This document shows, piece after piece, positions 27,410 through 36,672 of a DNA stretch of 64,000 nucleotides. This DNA comes from Lachnospiraceae bacterium. Lineage in GTDB: Bacteria > Bacillota > Clostridia > Lachnospirales > Lachnospiraceae. Under the pieces are notes generated by a model. The model worked only from the letters and a program-made list of their open reading frames with translations. It was not told the DNA's origin and did no database searches. The number at the start of each line of letters is the position of its first letter. Within the stretch, counting starts at the first letter, position 1. Both the position numbers and the translations under genes were made by a program. The DNA lies in assembly GCA_910575555.1 (NCBI GenBank), contig CAJTFX010000008.1, forward strand, positions 62,001-126,000. Reading direction: 5' to 3'.

Positions 27410-27997
27410 ATGAAGAAGATGAAACAAAGACTGGCGGGACTGCTTCTTGCGGCAATGATGGCGGTCAGCCTGAGCGCATGTTCTTCCGGCGGGACTGCCC
27501 CTGTGCTGACGGTAGCAGGGAAGGAAGTGACTCTGGGAGATACCGGCGCAAGCGTATTTCCTCTGACAGAGTTTGAAATGGAGATTCCGGGAGAAGGAAT
27601 TCCTCTGGATAAAATGCCGGGAAAAAGCTGGCTGTCCACATTTATGACTCTGAAAAAAGACAGCAGCTCCTATGCGTATCTGTATGTATACAATCCGGGG
27701 CGGGATGAGGTGCTGGCTACCTCGGCTACGATTTACAAGATTTCCTTTCACATGCATTCCGAGGATGAAGAAGCAAGCTACTGGGCAGAGGATAATGTGC
27801 TGATCAATGGCGTCAATTACTTCGGAATGGATGCAGAGGCAATCAAAGAGACAATGACAGAATATAAGGCGCTGTCAGAAGAAAGCGATTATCTGGCTTA
27901 CAGAGACGGAAAATACGTTTATAGTTTTAATCTGGATGAGAGCGGAATTGTAGAAGAAATTGAAGTGGAGATGGACATTGACAAAAGCTACAGCTGA
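27410..27997 (+). CDS. Lipoprotein of unknown function
   Basis: 195-aa secreted lipoprotein. A basic N-terminus and hydrophobic stretch end in the lipobox LSAC (Cys24), so it should be anchored to the outer face of the membrane. The mature part is acidic, has no recognised domain and contains a repeated small-residue/aromatic pattern typical of beta-rich folds. AGGAGG precedes the ATG. It is followed by a MITE-like hairpin. Confidence 0.75.
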   Translation: MKKMKQRLAGLLLAAMMAVSLSACSSGGTAPVLTVAGKEVTLGDTGASVFPLTEFEMEIPGEGIPLDKMPGKSWLSTFMTLKKDSSSYAYLYVYNPGRDEVLATSATIYKISFHMHSEDEEASYWAEDNVLINGVNYFGMDAEAIKETMTEYKALSEESDYLAYRDGKYVYSFNLDESGIVEEIEVEMDIDKSYS

Positions 27998-28042
27998 TCC
28001 GCCGGGAAAATCTGCTGAGAAATCCCATTAAAAGAAGATAAA

Positions 28043-28137
28043 GGGGCTGTCGCATTAAGAAATACAACTACAAGATATAGTGTAATTTCTATTTACAAAT
28101 ATTGTATCTTGTATGTTTACTTCTTAATGTGACGGCC
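28043..28137. repeat. MITE-like hairpin element (family B)
   Basis: Inverted ends GGGGCTGTCGCATTAAGAA (28043-28061) and the near complement at 28121-28137, with further pairing inside (ACAAGATA with TATCTTGT). 95 bp in all. It is followed by TTTTTATA, so it may also end transcription of the lipoprotein gene. The rest of 27998-28330 shows no gene. Confidence 0.65.
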
Positions 28138-28330
28138 TATTTTTATAATATATTTAAAAATTATTATATTTTCATTTAATTTTTAAGAAAATAATTGTGA
28201 TTTGTGATTGCTGTGAAAGAATTAACGATTCTTGCATTCTTGGAAATTTGCGGTTAGAATGAAACATAAGGTTGATGGAACAGGGAGGATTTCCGTCAAT
28301 CTGCACAAAAAATAATCAGGGAGAAGGAAT

Positions 28331-30163
28331 ATGAGCAGATTATCAGTAATATCTACGGACAAAGTAAATTCCACCACAGAGACATTGATGAAGGAATTTA
28401 CACAGCGCATTATCGCAAATCCGCCTGGGGTCTGTCCGGTGGACATGCAGCTTGCATTTTTGAAAGTATGCCATGCCCAGACCTGCGGAAAGTGTGTTCC
28501 CTGCCGGATTGGACTGGGCATTTTAGAACAGCTTTTAGAAAGCGTTCTGAACAATACGGCAACCATGGAGACGCTTGGCTTAATTGAACACGCAGCAACC
28601 AATATCAAGAATTCTGCAGACTGCGCCATTGGATTTGAGTCCGCCCGCATGGTGCTGGCAGGATTGGAAGGATTTAAAGAGGATTATATTTCCCATGTGA
28701 GAGAGCATCAGTGTACGGGTACCTTTGAACAGCCGATTCCATGTGTGACTTTGTGCCCGGCAAATGTGGATATTCCGGGATATATTGCACTGGCAGGGGC
28801 CGGCCGCTGTGAGGATGCAGTGCGGCTGATCCGCAAGGACAATCCCTTCCCGACGGCATGCGCGCTGATTTGCGAGCACCCCTGTGAAAAGCGGTGCCGC
28901 AGAAATATGATAGATGATTCCATCAATATCCGGGGAATCAAGCATTACGTCATGGATCAGTCCAACGCAAAAGAGGTTCCGGTTCCCGCCTGCGCAGAAT
29001 CCACCGGAAGAACAGTGGCAATTGTGGGCGGCGGGCCTTCCGGTCTTACAGCAGCATATTTCCTGCAGCTGATGGGGCACCAGACCACTGTGTACGAAGA
29101 AAAATCACAGCTTGGCGGCATGCTGCGCTATGGAATTCCCAATTACCGGTTCCCGAGGGAACGGCTGAAAGAGGATATTGACGCCATTCTTTCCACCGGA
29201 GTGGAAGTGAAGCTGAATGCGGCAGTGGGCACGGAGGAGCTGAAAACCATCAACGATACATACGATGCAGTATATATTGCAATCGGCGCCCATGCAGAAA
29301 AACGTCTGAATCTGGAAGGCGAGGACAGCGGAAATGTAATTTCAGCCGTAGAGATGCTTCGGGAAATCGGAGACGACAAATATCCGGATTTCACAGGAAA
29401 ACGGGTGATTGTGGTAGGCGGCGGTAATGTGGCCATGGACTGCGCAAGAACGGCCATCCGCTCCAATGCAAAAACAGTCAGCATCGTATACCGCAGACGG
29501 AAAGAAGATATGACAGCCCTTCCGGCGGAAGTGGAAGGAGCCATTGCAGAAGGAATTGAACTTCTCACCTTAAAGGCGCCCCTTCGGGTGGAAAAAGACG
29601 GTGAGGGCAATGCAGCCGCATTGTGGGTACAGCCTCAGATTATCGGTCAGGTAAGAGGCGGCCGTCCCTCTCCCAGAAAAGCAGATAAGACAGAGGAACG
29701 GTTAGAGTGCGACGTGATTCTGATGGCCGTGGGACAGGATATTATCACAGAGCCCTTTGCACAGGCCGGAATTGCCACAAAAGGCGGGAAAATTCTGGCG
29801 GATGCCTCCGGCGCTTCCAACCGTGTGGGCATGTATGCAGGCGGAGACTGCGTATCCGGTCCGGCAACGGTAATTAAAGCCATTGCAGCTGGAAAAGTGG
29901 CGGCGGCCAATATTGATGAATTTCTGGGATGCCATCATGAGATTTCAGTGGATGTGGAGATTCCGGAGCCGCTGTTAAATGATAAGATTCCCTGCGGACG
30001 GGTAAATCTGGGAGAGAAAGAATCCTGGGCCCGCAAAGATAATTTTGAAGGCATTGAATATACCATGAGCGACGAAGAGGCATATCAGGAGGCAAGCCGC
30101 TGCCTGCGGTGCGATCGCCATGGCTGCGGCGTATTGAGAGGAGGCAGACAGGACAAATGGTAA
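28331..30163 (+). CDS. GltD-like flavoprotein with NuoF-type Fe-S domain
   Basis: 610-aa oxidoreductase, probably the NAD(P)H-linked partner of the hydrogenase that follows. Residues about 35-115 resemble the C-terminal 4Fe-4S domain of NuoF (CGKCVPCRIGLG ... CAIG). Residues 130-200 are the Cys-rich Fer4_20 domain of GltD (CVTLCPANVDIPGY, CEHPCEKRCRR). Residues 215-530 hold FAD (VGGGPSGL) and NAD(P) (VVGGGNVAMD) sites, and the C-terminus has a CLRCDRHGCG cluster. Its stop overlaps the hydrogenase start by 7 bp, so the two are coupled. This pairing matches [FeFe] hydrogenases thought to work with a glutamate-synthase-beta-like subunit. Confidence 0.88.
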   Translation: MSRLSVISTDKVNSTTETLMKEFTQRIIANPPGVCPVDMQLAFLKVCHAQTCGKCVPCRIGLGILEQLLESVLNNTATMETLGLIEHAATNIKNSADCAIGFESARMVLAGLEGFKEDYISHVREHQCTGTFEQPIPCVTLCPANVDIPGYIALAGAGRCEDAVRLIRKDNPFPTACALICEHPCEKRCRRNMIDDSINIRGIKHYVMDQSNAKEVPVPACAESTGRTVAIVGGGPSGLTAAYFLQLMGHQTTVYEEKSQLGGMLRYGIPNYRFPRERLKEDIDAILSTGVEVKLNAAVGTEELKTINDTYDAVYIAIGAHAEKRLNLEGEDSGNVISAVEMLREIGDDKYPDFTGKRVIVVGGGNVAMDCARTAIRSNAKTVSIVYRRRKEDMTALPAEVEGAIAEGIELLTLKAPLRVEKDGEGNAAALWVQPQIIGQVRGGRPSPRKADKTEERLECDVILMAVGQDIITEPFAQAGIATKGGKILADASGASNRVGMYAGGDCVSGPATVIKAIAAGKVAAANIDEFLGCHHEISVDVEIPEPLLNDKIPCGRVNLGEKESWARKDNFEGIEYTMSDEEAYQEASRCLRCDRHGCGVLRGGRQDKW

Positions 30164-31893
30164 ATTTAACAATTGATCACAAGCAGGTACAGGTGCCGGA
30201 GGGCACCACAATTTTAAAAGCTGCCGCCGCTGCCGGAATTGAGATTCCAACGCTCTGTTTTCTGAAAGATCTGAATGAAATCGGAGCCTGCCGCATCTGC
30301 TGTGTGGAGATAGAAGGCAAGGACACCCTGGTGGCAGCCTGCAATACTGCGGCAGAGGACGGAATGGTGGTATATACAAGCAGCCTGAAAGCCCACTATG
30401 CCCGCAGAATGAATCTGCAGATTATTCTGTCCCAGCATGATTTCCGCTGTGCGGCCTGTCAGCGGAACGGAAGCTGCGCGTTGCAGAAAATATGCGCAGA
30501 TATGAACATCAACGATGTGCCTTTTGAGCAGTCCTATGAAGTCAGAGAATGGGATTTGAGTTTTCCGCTGATCCGCAACGCAAGCAAATGCATCAAATGT
30601 ATGCGCTGCGTGCAGATTTGCGACAAGGTGCAGTCTCTTGGGATCTGGGACATTGTAAATACAGGAAAACGAACCGGCGTTGGCGTTTCCAAAATGCGTA
30701 CCATCACAGAAGCCGACTGCGCCCTGTGCGGACAGTGCATTACCCATTGCCCCACCGGAGCCCTTCGGGAACGGGACGATGTGCGAAAAGTCATGGACGC
30801 TGTCAACGATCCGGAAAAAATCGTTGTGGTGCAGATAGCCCCGGCGGTTCGGTCTGCCTGGGGCGAGGGTCTTGGCCTGCCGGAAAAAATGGCTACAGAG
30901 AAACGTATGGCGGCAGCGGCCCGGGCCCTTGGCATGGATTACGTATTTGACACAAACTTCAGCGCTGATTTAACAATTATGGAAGAAGCCAATGAATTCC
31001 TGGAGCGGATGACCCACAGAGAAAAATACCAGTGGCCCATGTACACCTCCTGCTGTCCCGGATGGGTGCGTTTCTTAAAATCCCAGTACCCGGATATGAC
31101 AGAGCAGCTGTCTACAGCCAAGTCGCCGCAGCAGATGTTCGGGGCGGTGGCAAAGACATATTTTGCAGAAAAAGTGCTGGATACAGATCCCAGTAAGATT
31201 TTCTGCGTGTCTATTATGCCCTGTACCGCCAAGAAAGCAGAGTGCGCTCTGCCGAATATCAATGATTCCGGCGCGGACAGAGATGTGGATGTGGTGCTTA
31301 CCACCAGGGAATTTGACCGTATGTTAAGATCCGAGCTGATTTGTCCTGCAAATCTGGAAGAGGAAGAATTTGATTCTCCTCTGGGAACCGGTTCCGGCGC
31401 AGCCGTAATCTTCGGCGCTACAGGAGGCGTGATGGAGGCGGCCCTTCGGACGGCCTACTATGCACTGGAAAAAGAAAATCCCAGGCCCGATGCATTTAAA
31501 ATGGTGCGCGGATTGGATGAAATCAAGGAAGTAACGGCAGAAATCGCAGGAATTCCCATCCGGGCGGCTGTAGTGCATGGACTGGGCAATACCAGAAAAT
31601 TAATGGAACGGATCATCGCAGGAGAAGCAGAGTATGACTTTGTGGAGGTTATGGCGTGTCCCGGCGGCTGCGCCGGAGGCGGCGGACAGCCCATTACCGA
31701 AGGACGTGAAATGGCAGGAGAGCGGGGAAGCAAGCTCTATACGCTGGATAAGAAAAATCCGCTGCGATTCTCCCATGAGAATCCTTCCGTCCGCGCCCTT
31801 TACAGCCAGTATTTAGAGAAACCGCTGTCCCATAAAGCCCACGAGCTTTTGCATACAGATCATTTGGGATGGGATATGTCCTCTAAAGTATAA
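30157..31893 (+). CDS. [FeFe] hydrogenase, group A, large subunit
   Basis: 578-aa cytoplasmic hydrogenase that makes or consumes H2. In order: a 2Fe-2S ferredoxin domain (about 1-80), a His/Cys 4Fe-4S domain (HDFRCAACQRNGSC), two 4Fe-4S clusters (CIKCMRCVQIC, CALCGQCITHC), then the H-cluster domain with L1 TSCCPGWV, L2 MPCTAKKAE and L3 ACPGGCAGGGGQP, and the C-terminal small-subunit-like region. ATG 30157 is used rather than the longer frame. The upstream flavoprotein probably feeds it electrons from NAD(P)H. The hydrogenase maturases HydEFG are not in the window. Confidence 0.95.
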   Translation: MVNLTIDHKQVQVPEGTTILKAAAAAGIEIPTLCFLKDLNEIGACRICCVEIEGKDTLVAACNTAAEDGMVVYTSSLKAHYARRMNLQIILSQHDFRCAACQRNGSCALQKICADMNINDVPFEQSYEVREWDLSFPLIRNASKCIKCMRCVQICDKVQSLGIWDIVNTGKRTGVGVSKMRTITEADCALCGQCITHCPTGALRERDDVRKVMDAVNDPEKIVVVQIAPAVRSAWGEGLGLPEKMATEKRMAAAARALGMDYVFDTNFSADLTIMEEANEFLERMTHREKYQWPMYTSCCPGWVRFLKSQYPDMTEQLSTAKSPQQMFGAVAKTYFAEKVLDTDPSKIFCVSIMPCTAKKAECALPNINDSGADRDVDVVLTTREFDRMLRSELICPANLEEEEFDSPLGTGSGAAVIFGATGGVMEAALRTAYYALEKENPRPDAFKMVRGLDEIKEVTAEIAGIPIRAAVVHGLGNTRKLMERIIAGEAEYDFVEVMACPGGCAGGGGQPITEGREMAGERGSKLYTLDKKNPLRFSHENPSVRALYSQYLEKPLSHKAHELLHTDHLGWDMSSKV

Positions 31894-31969
31894 GAGCTCC
31901 GCTGGTATCCAAATATAAATATTGTACTAAAATCCGAATAGTCTCTGCAGGGAAGAAAGAAGAACCCTA

Positions 31970-31998
31970 TTGTCAAAGAAATTAAATCGTGATATGAT
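31970..31998 (+). promoter_or_regulatory. Promoter upstream of the DUF234-type ATPase gene
   Basis: TTGTCA (31970-31975), 17-bp spacer, TATGAT (31993-31998). The transcript would carry a ~240-nt leader containing a small GTCAG...CTGAC hairpin and the whole MITE at 32066, so the mobile hairpin may influence this gene. Confidence 0.55.
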
Positions 31999-32065
31999 AC
32001 AGGGAGAAAAATGTCAGGAGAATTTTCAAAGAAACTCTGACACTGTAGCGACGAATTGATATTTT

Positions 32066-32188
32066 GATACACAGAAACTACCGGATTGCCCTTTTGGCCA
32101 AGTAAACAGTTATGGGTGTGTTGCGTGGAGGCGAAGTCCGCTGCCCGGTTTGTGTGTCAAAGGGCAATCCGGTAGTTTTGTCCGTATC
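32066..32188. repeat. MITE family A, full copy (123 bp)
   Basis: Left end 32066-32095 begins GATACACAGAAACTACCGG; right end 32159-32188 is the imperfect complement ending CCGTATC. The interior GTGGAGGCGAAGTCCGCTGCC matches the 23.7-kb copy; the copy is shorter by an internal deletion. It occupies the centre of the 354-bp gap 31894-32247. Confidence 0.8.
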
Positions 32189-32247
32189 TGAATATAAAAG
32201 GTTCGCTGCAGTACGAAAGCATAATCAAAAAAATACGGGGGTTCATT

Positions 32248-33609
32248 ATGGCAGGAAGGAAACAGGAGATACAATATTTGGAACAGATGTATCAAAAGAG
32301 CGGAAACCAGCTTTTGATACTCTATGGAAGAAAAGAAAACGGCGGCCGGCAGCTGGTGCGGGATTTCTGCAGAAATAAAAAATTCTTCTATTATTATGCG
32401 CCGGATATTTCTCCCCAGTATCAGAAACAGAGGATGCAGAAAGAAATCTCAGACCGGTATCAGGTGGCGGTTTCCGAGGCTTCCTACGATACGTTTTTTA
32501 AGCGGATCAAAAGCGGGGATGGCAGCAAGCTTGTGGTGGTGATAGATGAATTCCACCGGATTCAGAAGAAAGAACCGCAGTTTTTGGAAAGTATTTTGAA
32601 ATTAAAGGGCAAGAAATTATATCCGGGGCCGGTAATGATACTTTTGTGCAGTTCTTCCATTCCCTGGACAGAGCAGGAACTGCCGCAGATTCTTGGGAAT
32701 TCCATGAAGAAAGTAGACGGAATTACAAAGCTTAGGGAACTGGGATTTCTGGATCTGGTTCGGCAGTTTCCCCGTTACAGCGTGCGGGAAAGCGTGGAAG
32801 TGTACGGTGTCATCGGCGGTGTGCCGGAGTATATGAAAGGATGGGAGGATCAGCGGGATATCCGCTATAATATCTGCACCCATATCCTTTCAGAGCGGGG
32901 ATTTCTGCGCAGGAAGGCAGAAGAGATTATCCGCAGCCAGTTGAGGGAGCTGTCCGTGTATCATACCATTCTGGAGGTTCTGGCTTCCGGCAGGCATAAA
33001 TTAAACGATATCTACCAGGCCACGGGATTTTCCAGGGCGAAAATCAGTGTGTATCTGAAGAACCTTATGGAATTTGACGTGGTGGAAAAGGTTTATTCTT
33101 TTGAGACAGGCGGATGGCAGAATGCCCAGAAAGGACTGTATCAGATAAAAGATACATTTCTTAATTTCTGGTTTAAGTTTGTGTATCCCCATTTGTCAGA
33201 ATTTTATCAGATGGAGCCGGAAGAATTCTATGATCGGTTTATTGCAGGAGAACTGGAAAGTTATCTGAAACGCTATTTTGTCAATGTATGCATGGAATAT
33301 CTGGAATTACAGGATATGGTAGGCAGGCTGCCCTTAAAGATCCATAAGATGGGCACATGGATTGGAAAGAAAGGGCATATTGATATTATAGCCCAAAACA
33401 GCGTCCGGGAAAATCTCATCAGCCTTTGCAACTGGTCCGGGGGAGCTATGACTTTTACCATGTGCCAGCAGTTGTTTCAAAGTATGGAGCAGGCAAAGAT
33501 CACGGCCAATTACTACTATTTGTTCAGCGCCAGAGGGTTTGATGAGGAGCTGGTGAAGGTAGTGGAAGGGGACGACCGGATTCTGCTGGTGGATATGAAC
33601 CGGATGTAA
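32248..33609 (+). CDS. DUF234-type AAA ATPase with degenerate Walker A
   Basis: 453-aa protein of the archaeal-type ATPase/DUF234 group. Order of parts: N-terminal P-loop region, Walker B VVVIDEFHRI (about residue 95), the GGVPEYM sensor-like block, a winged-helix domain (about 240-290, KLNDIYQATGFSRAKISVYL) and the DUF234 C-terminal nuclease-like domain (about 330-450, GHIDIIAQ). The expected GRRRVGKT/S Walker A reads YGRKENGGRQLV: the Lys-Thr/Ser that binds ATP phosphate is gone. Its function is not known; family members are often linked to mobile DNA or stress. It may have lost ATPase activity. topB follows 34 bp downstream. Confidence 0.8.
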   Translation: MAGRKQEIQYLEQMYQKSGNQLLILYGRKENGGRQLVRDFCRNKKFFYYYAPDISPQYQKQRMQKEISDRYQVAVSEASYDTFFKRIKSGDGSKLVVVIDEFHRIQKKEPQFLESILKLKGKKLYPGPVMILLCSSSIPWTEQELPQILGNSMKKVDGITKLRELGFLDLVRQFPRYSVRESVEVYGVIGGVPEYMKGWEDQRDIRYNICTHILSERGFLRRKAEEIIRSQLRELSVYHTILEVLASGRHKLNDIYQATGFSRAKISVYLKNLMEFDVVEKVYSFETGGWQNAQKGLYQIKDTFLNFWFKFVYPHLSEFYQMEPEEFYDRFIAGELESYLKRYFVNVCMEYLELQDMVGRLPLKIHKMGTWIGKKGHIDIIAQNSVRENLISLCNWSGGAMTFTMCQQLFQSMEQAKITANYYYLFSARGFDEELVKVVEGDDRILLVDMNRM

Positions 33610-33643
33610 AACAGCGCAGAATTAGAAAGCAGGATAGGAATTT

Positions 33644-35833
33644 ATGGCGAAAGCTTTATACATAGCAGAAAAACCAAGTGTGGCGCGGGAATTTGCCAAA
33701 GCATTAAAATTGGATTTAAAAAGTTATGACGGATATATGGAATCCGGGGAAGCCGTGATTACCTGGTGCGTAGGTCATCTGGTAACCATGAGTTATCCGG
33801 AGGTCTATGACGAAAAATATAAGAAATGGAGCCTTGCTACGCTGCCGTTTCTTCCGGAGGAATTCAAGTATGAAGTGATACCGGGCGTGAAGAAGCAGTA
33901 CAAAATAGTGGCGGGGCTTTTGAACCGGAAGGATGTGGATACCATTTATGTGTGCACCGACTCCGGAAGAGAGGGAGAATACATTTACCGCCTGGTGGAG
34001 CAACAGGCCAAAGTCCGGGGAAAAATGCGGCGCAGGGTATGGATTGATTCCCAGACAGAAGAAGAGATTCTGCGGGGAATCCGGGAGGCAAAGGAATTGT
34101 CCGAATATGATAATCTCTGTGAATCCGCTTATCTGAGAGCCAAAGAAGATTATCTGATGGGCATTAATTTTTCCCGTCTGCTGACTCTGAAATACGGCAG
34201 CGCCATCTCCAATTTTCTGAGAACCAAATATACCGTGGTCAGCGTAGGCCGTGTGATGACCTGCGTCCAGGGAATGGTGGTGCGCAGGGAACGGGAGATT
34301 CGGGAGTTTGTGAAAACGCCTTTTTACCGGGTGATAAGCACACTGGAGCTTCGGGACAGAACCGTAGAAGGAGAGTGGCGGGCAGTTGAAGGCTCCGTAT
34401 ATTTTCAATCTCCCAGGCTGTATAAAGAAAATGGATTCAAAGAACGCAAAGATGCAGAAAAGTTAATTCAGGATTTGACCTTTGGAAAGAAACCGGGAGA
34501 GCTTACAGCGGTTATTTGCTCGTTAGAAAAGAAAAAAGAAAATAAGAATCCGCCTCTTTTGTATAATCTGGCAGAGCTGCAGAATGACTGCTCCAGACTG
34601 TTTAAAATCAGTCCGGATCAGACGCTGCAGGTTGTGCAGGAATTATATGAGAAGAAGCTGGTCACTTATCCGAGAACAGACGCCAGAGTCCTGTCAACGG
34701 CTGTGGCAAAAGAAATTCATAAAAATATCGGAGGACTTAAAAATATCCCTTCTGTTAAGGCATTTGCCGAAGAAATTTTGGAAAGTGAGACTTATAAAAA
34801 GATTGGAAAGTCCCGTTATGTCAATGATAAGCAGATTACCGATCACTATGCCATCATTCCCACCGGCCAGGGATTTTCCGCCATTGCCGCCCTGAACAAA
34901 ACGGCGCTGCATGTGTATGAGACGATTGTGCGGCGGTTTCTGGGAATCTTTTTCCCGCCGGCGGTTTACCGGAAAATCAATCTGGTAACCAGTATGAAAA
35001 CAGCCGGTTCCCAGGAACATGCAGCCGATTTCCAGGAACATGCGGCCGGTTCCCAGGAACATGCAGCCGATGTTCCAAAAGGGGGCGCAAAGGAAAGCGC
35101 TGAAAAAGCAGAGAAGTTTTTTGCTTCATTTAAAGTGCTGGAGGACCCTGGTTACCTGAAGGTGATGAATTATTCCTTTCAGAAGAAAAAATCAGCAGAG
35201 CAGCCGGAGGCAAAAGAATCGGAATCCAACAGTTCCGGAGCCGGAGAAACTTCCTGCGACAGAACATTAATGGAAGCGCTGTCTGCACTGAAAAAGGGCA
35301 TGCAGCTTCCGGTAAAGGAGCTGAATATCAAGGAGGGCGAAACCTCTCCCCCCAAACGCTATAATTCCGGCTCCATGATTCTGGCCATGGAAAATGCCGG
35401 CCAGTTGATTGAAGATGAAGAGCTGCGGGCGCAAATCAAGGGAAGCGGAATCGGCACCAGCGCAACCAGGGCGGAGATTCTGAAAAAACTGGTGAACAAT
35501 AAATATCTTGCCCTGAATAAAAAGACCCAGGTAATCACGCCTACGTTGCTGGGCGAGATGATTTATGACGTGGTAAACGCTTCCATTCGGTCTTTGTTAA
35601 ATCCAGAATTAACTGCAAGTTGGGAAAAAGGGCTTACCTATGTGGCGGAAGGAAGCATCACCCCTCAGGAATATATGGTCAAACTGGAGCATTTTGTAAG
35701 AAGCCGCACCAACGGCGTACTGGGTCTGAATAATCAGTATGCCCTGCGGGAATATTTTCTGCATGCTTCGTCTTATTATAAAGATAATAAGGAAAAAGCA
35801 AAAACAAAAAAGCAGCCGTCTAAAACTCAGTAA
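33644..35833 (+). CDS. topB: DNA topoisomerase III (type IA)
   Basis: 729-aa type IA topoisomerase that relaxes and decatenates DNA. The Toprim domain (KALYIAEKPSVAREFAKAL; CTDSGREGEYIYRLV) and the active-site Tyr in LVTYPRTDARVLS are clear. C-terminal zinc fingers are absent. A low-complexity insertion at about residues 453-474 arises from three exact-length 21-bp repeats (35001-35063; AGSQEHA/ADFQEHA units), followed by a Ser/Glu-rich linker. Such insertions are not expected in the fold and are probably a surface loop. Confidence 0.92.
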   Translation: MAKALYIAEKPSVAREFAKALKLDLKSYDGYMESGEAVITWCVGHLVTMSYPEVYDEKYKKWSLATLPFLPEEFKYEVIPGVKKQYKIVAGLLNRKDVDTIYVCTDSGREGEYIYRLVEQQAKVRGKMRRRVWIDSQTEEEILRGIREAKELSEYDNLCESAYLRAKEDYLMGINFSRLLTLKYGSAISNFLRTKYTVVSVGRVMTCVQGMVVRREREIREFVKTPFYRVISTLELRDRTVEGEWRAVEGSVYFQSPRLYKENGFKERKDAEKLIQDLTFGKKPGELTAVICSLEKKKENKNPPLLYNLAELQNDCSRLFKISPDQTLQVVQELYEKKLVTYPRTDARVLSTAVAKEIHKNIGGLKNIPSVKAFAEEILESETYKKIGKSRYVNDKQITDHYAIIPTGQGFSAIAALNKTALHVYETIVRRFLGIFFPPAVYRKINLVTSMKTAGSQEHAADFQEHAAGSQEHAADVPKGGAKESAEKAEKFFASFKVLEDPGYLKVMNYSFQKKKSAEQPEAKESESNSSGAGETSCDRTLMEALSALKKGMQLPVKELNIKEGETSPPKRYNSGSMILAMENAGQLIEDEELRAQIKGSGIGTSATRAEILKKLVNNKYLALNKKTQVITPTLLGEMIYDVVNASIRSLLNPELTASWEKGLTYVAEGSITPQEYMVKLEHFVRSRTNGVLGLNNQYALREYFLHASSYYKDNKEKAKTKKQPSKTQ
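35001..35063 (+). repeat. Three 21-bp tandem repeats inside topB
   Basis: Units at 35001, 35022 and 35043 share CAGGAACATG and differ at two or three positions. They encode 7-residue repeats, so copy-number change keeps the frame. Confidence 0.85.
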
Positions 35834-35878
35834 TTGTTCAAAGAGTTTTATCATATTTTAAGAAAAGAGGAAAACAAA

Positions 35879-36541
35879 ATGGAAACATGTAAAATCAGCA
35901 GCTTATACACATTGTCAGAGACTATTGCAGCAGAATTATTTCAGGATTTAACTTATCCCTGGGAAGCGCTGCCCAAGATCAGCCAGTTTATCTGTGAACT
36001 GGGAGCAAAGCTGGATTCAGAAACATACGAAAAAAAGGGAGAACACGTCTGGATTGCCAGATCTGCCAAAGTAGCCCCCACCGCCAGTATCAACGGCCCT
36101 GTCATTATTGACGAAGAAGCAGAAGTGCGCCACTGCGCTTTTATCCGGGGAAACGCCATTGTAGGCAAGGGAGCGGTTGTGGGCAATTCCACGGAATTGA
36201 AAAATGTGGTGCTGTTCAATAAAGTACAGGTTCCCCATTACAATTATGTGGGGGATTCCATTCTGGGCTTTAAGTCCCATATGGGAGCCGGTTCCATTAC
36301 ATCCAATGTAAAGTCCGATAAAACATTGGTGGCAGTAAAAGGAGAAGAAGAGATTGCCACCGGCCTGAAAAAATTCGGCGCAATGCTGGGAGATGAAGTG
36401 GAAGTGGGCTGCAACAGCGTGCTGAACCCGGGAACCGTAATCGGGAAATGCAGCAATATTTATCCCCTTTCCATGGTGCGGGGAGTTGTTCCCGCCAACT
36501 CCATCTACAAGAAGAAAAATGACATAGTAAAAAAGGTATAA
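35879..36541 (+). CDS. Left-handed beta-helix (hexapeptide) transferase-like protein
   Basis: 220-aa protein. Residues about 55-200 show hexapeptide-repeat turns (I-G-x-G-A-V, VGNSTELKNV, GDSILG, GAGSITSN, NPGTVIG) as in the C-terminal half of GlmU-type acetyltransferases; the N-terminal ~50 residues are helical. The nucleotidyltransferase domain of GlmU is absent. Likely an acyl- or sugar-nucleotide-related transferase; substrate unknown. ATG 35879 is preceded by AGAGG and gives the conserved start. Confidence 0.8.
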   Translation: METCKISSLYTLSETIAAELFQDLTYPWEALPKISQFICELGAKLDSETYEKKGEHVWIARSAKVAPTASINGPVIIDEEAEVRHCAFIRGNAIVGKGAVVGNSTELKNVVLFNKVQVPHYNYVGDSILGFKSHMGAGSITSNVKSDKTLVAVKGEEEIATGLKKFGAMLGDEVEVGCNSVLNPGTVIGKCSNIYPLSMVRGVVPANSIYKKKNDIVKKV

Positions 36542-36556
36542 AGTTGACAAAAAAAG

Positions 36557-36608
36557 CCATATGAACTATTGTATTACATAAAATACAGGAAATCATATGG
36601 TTTTTTGC
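36557..36608 (+). terminator. Terminator after the hexapeptide-repeat gene
   Basis: CCATATGA (about 36560) pairs with TCATATGG (36593-36600), followed by TTTTTT. The loop is long (~25 nt). Confidence 0.7.
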
Positions 36609-36672
36609 CGGGCAGCTGCCGGAAATTTTTGGAAGGAACGGCCCTTTGGCAGACAGTAAAGGAGAGTGGCAT

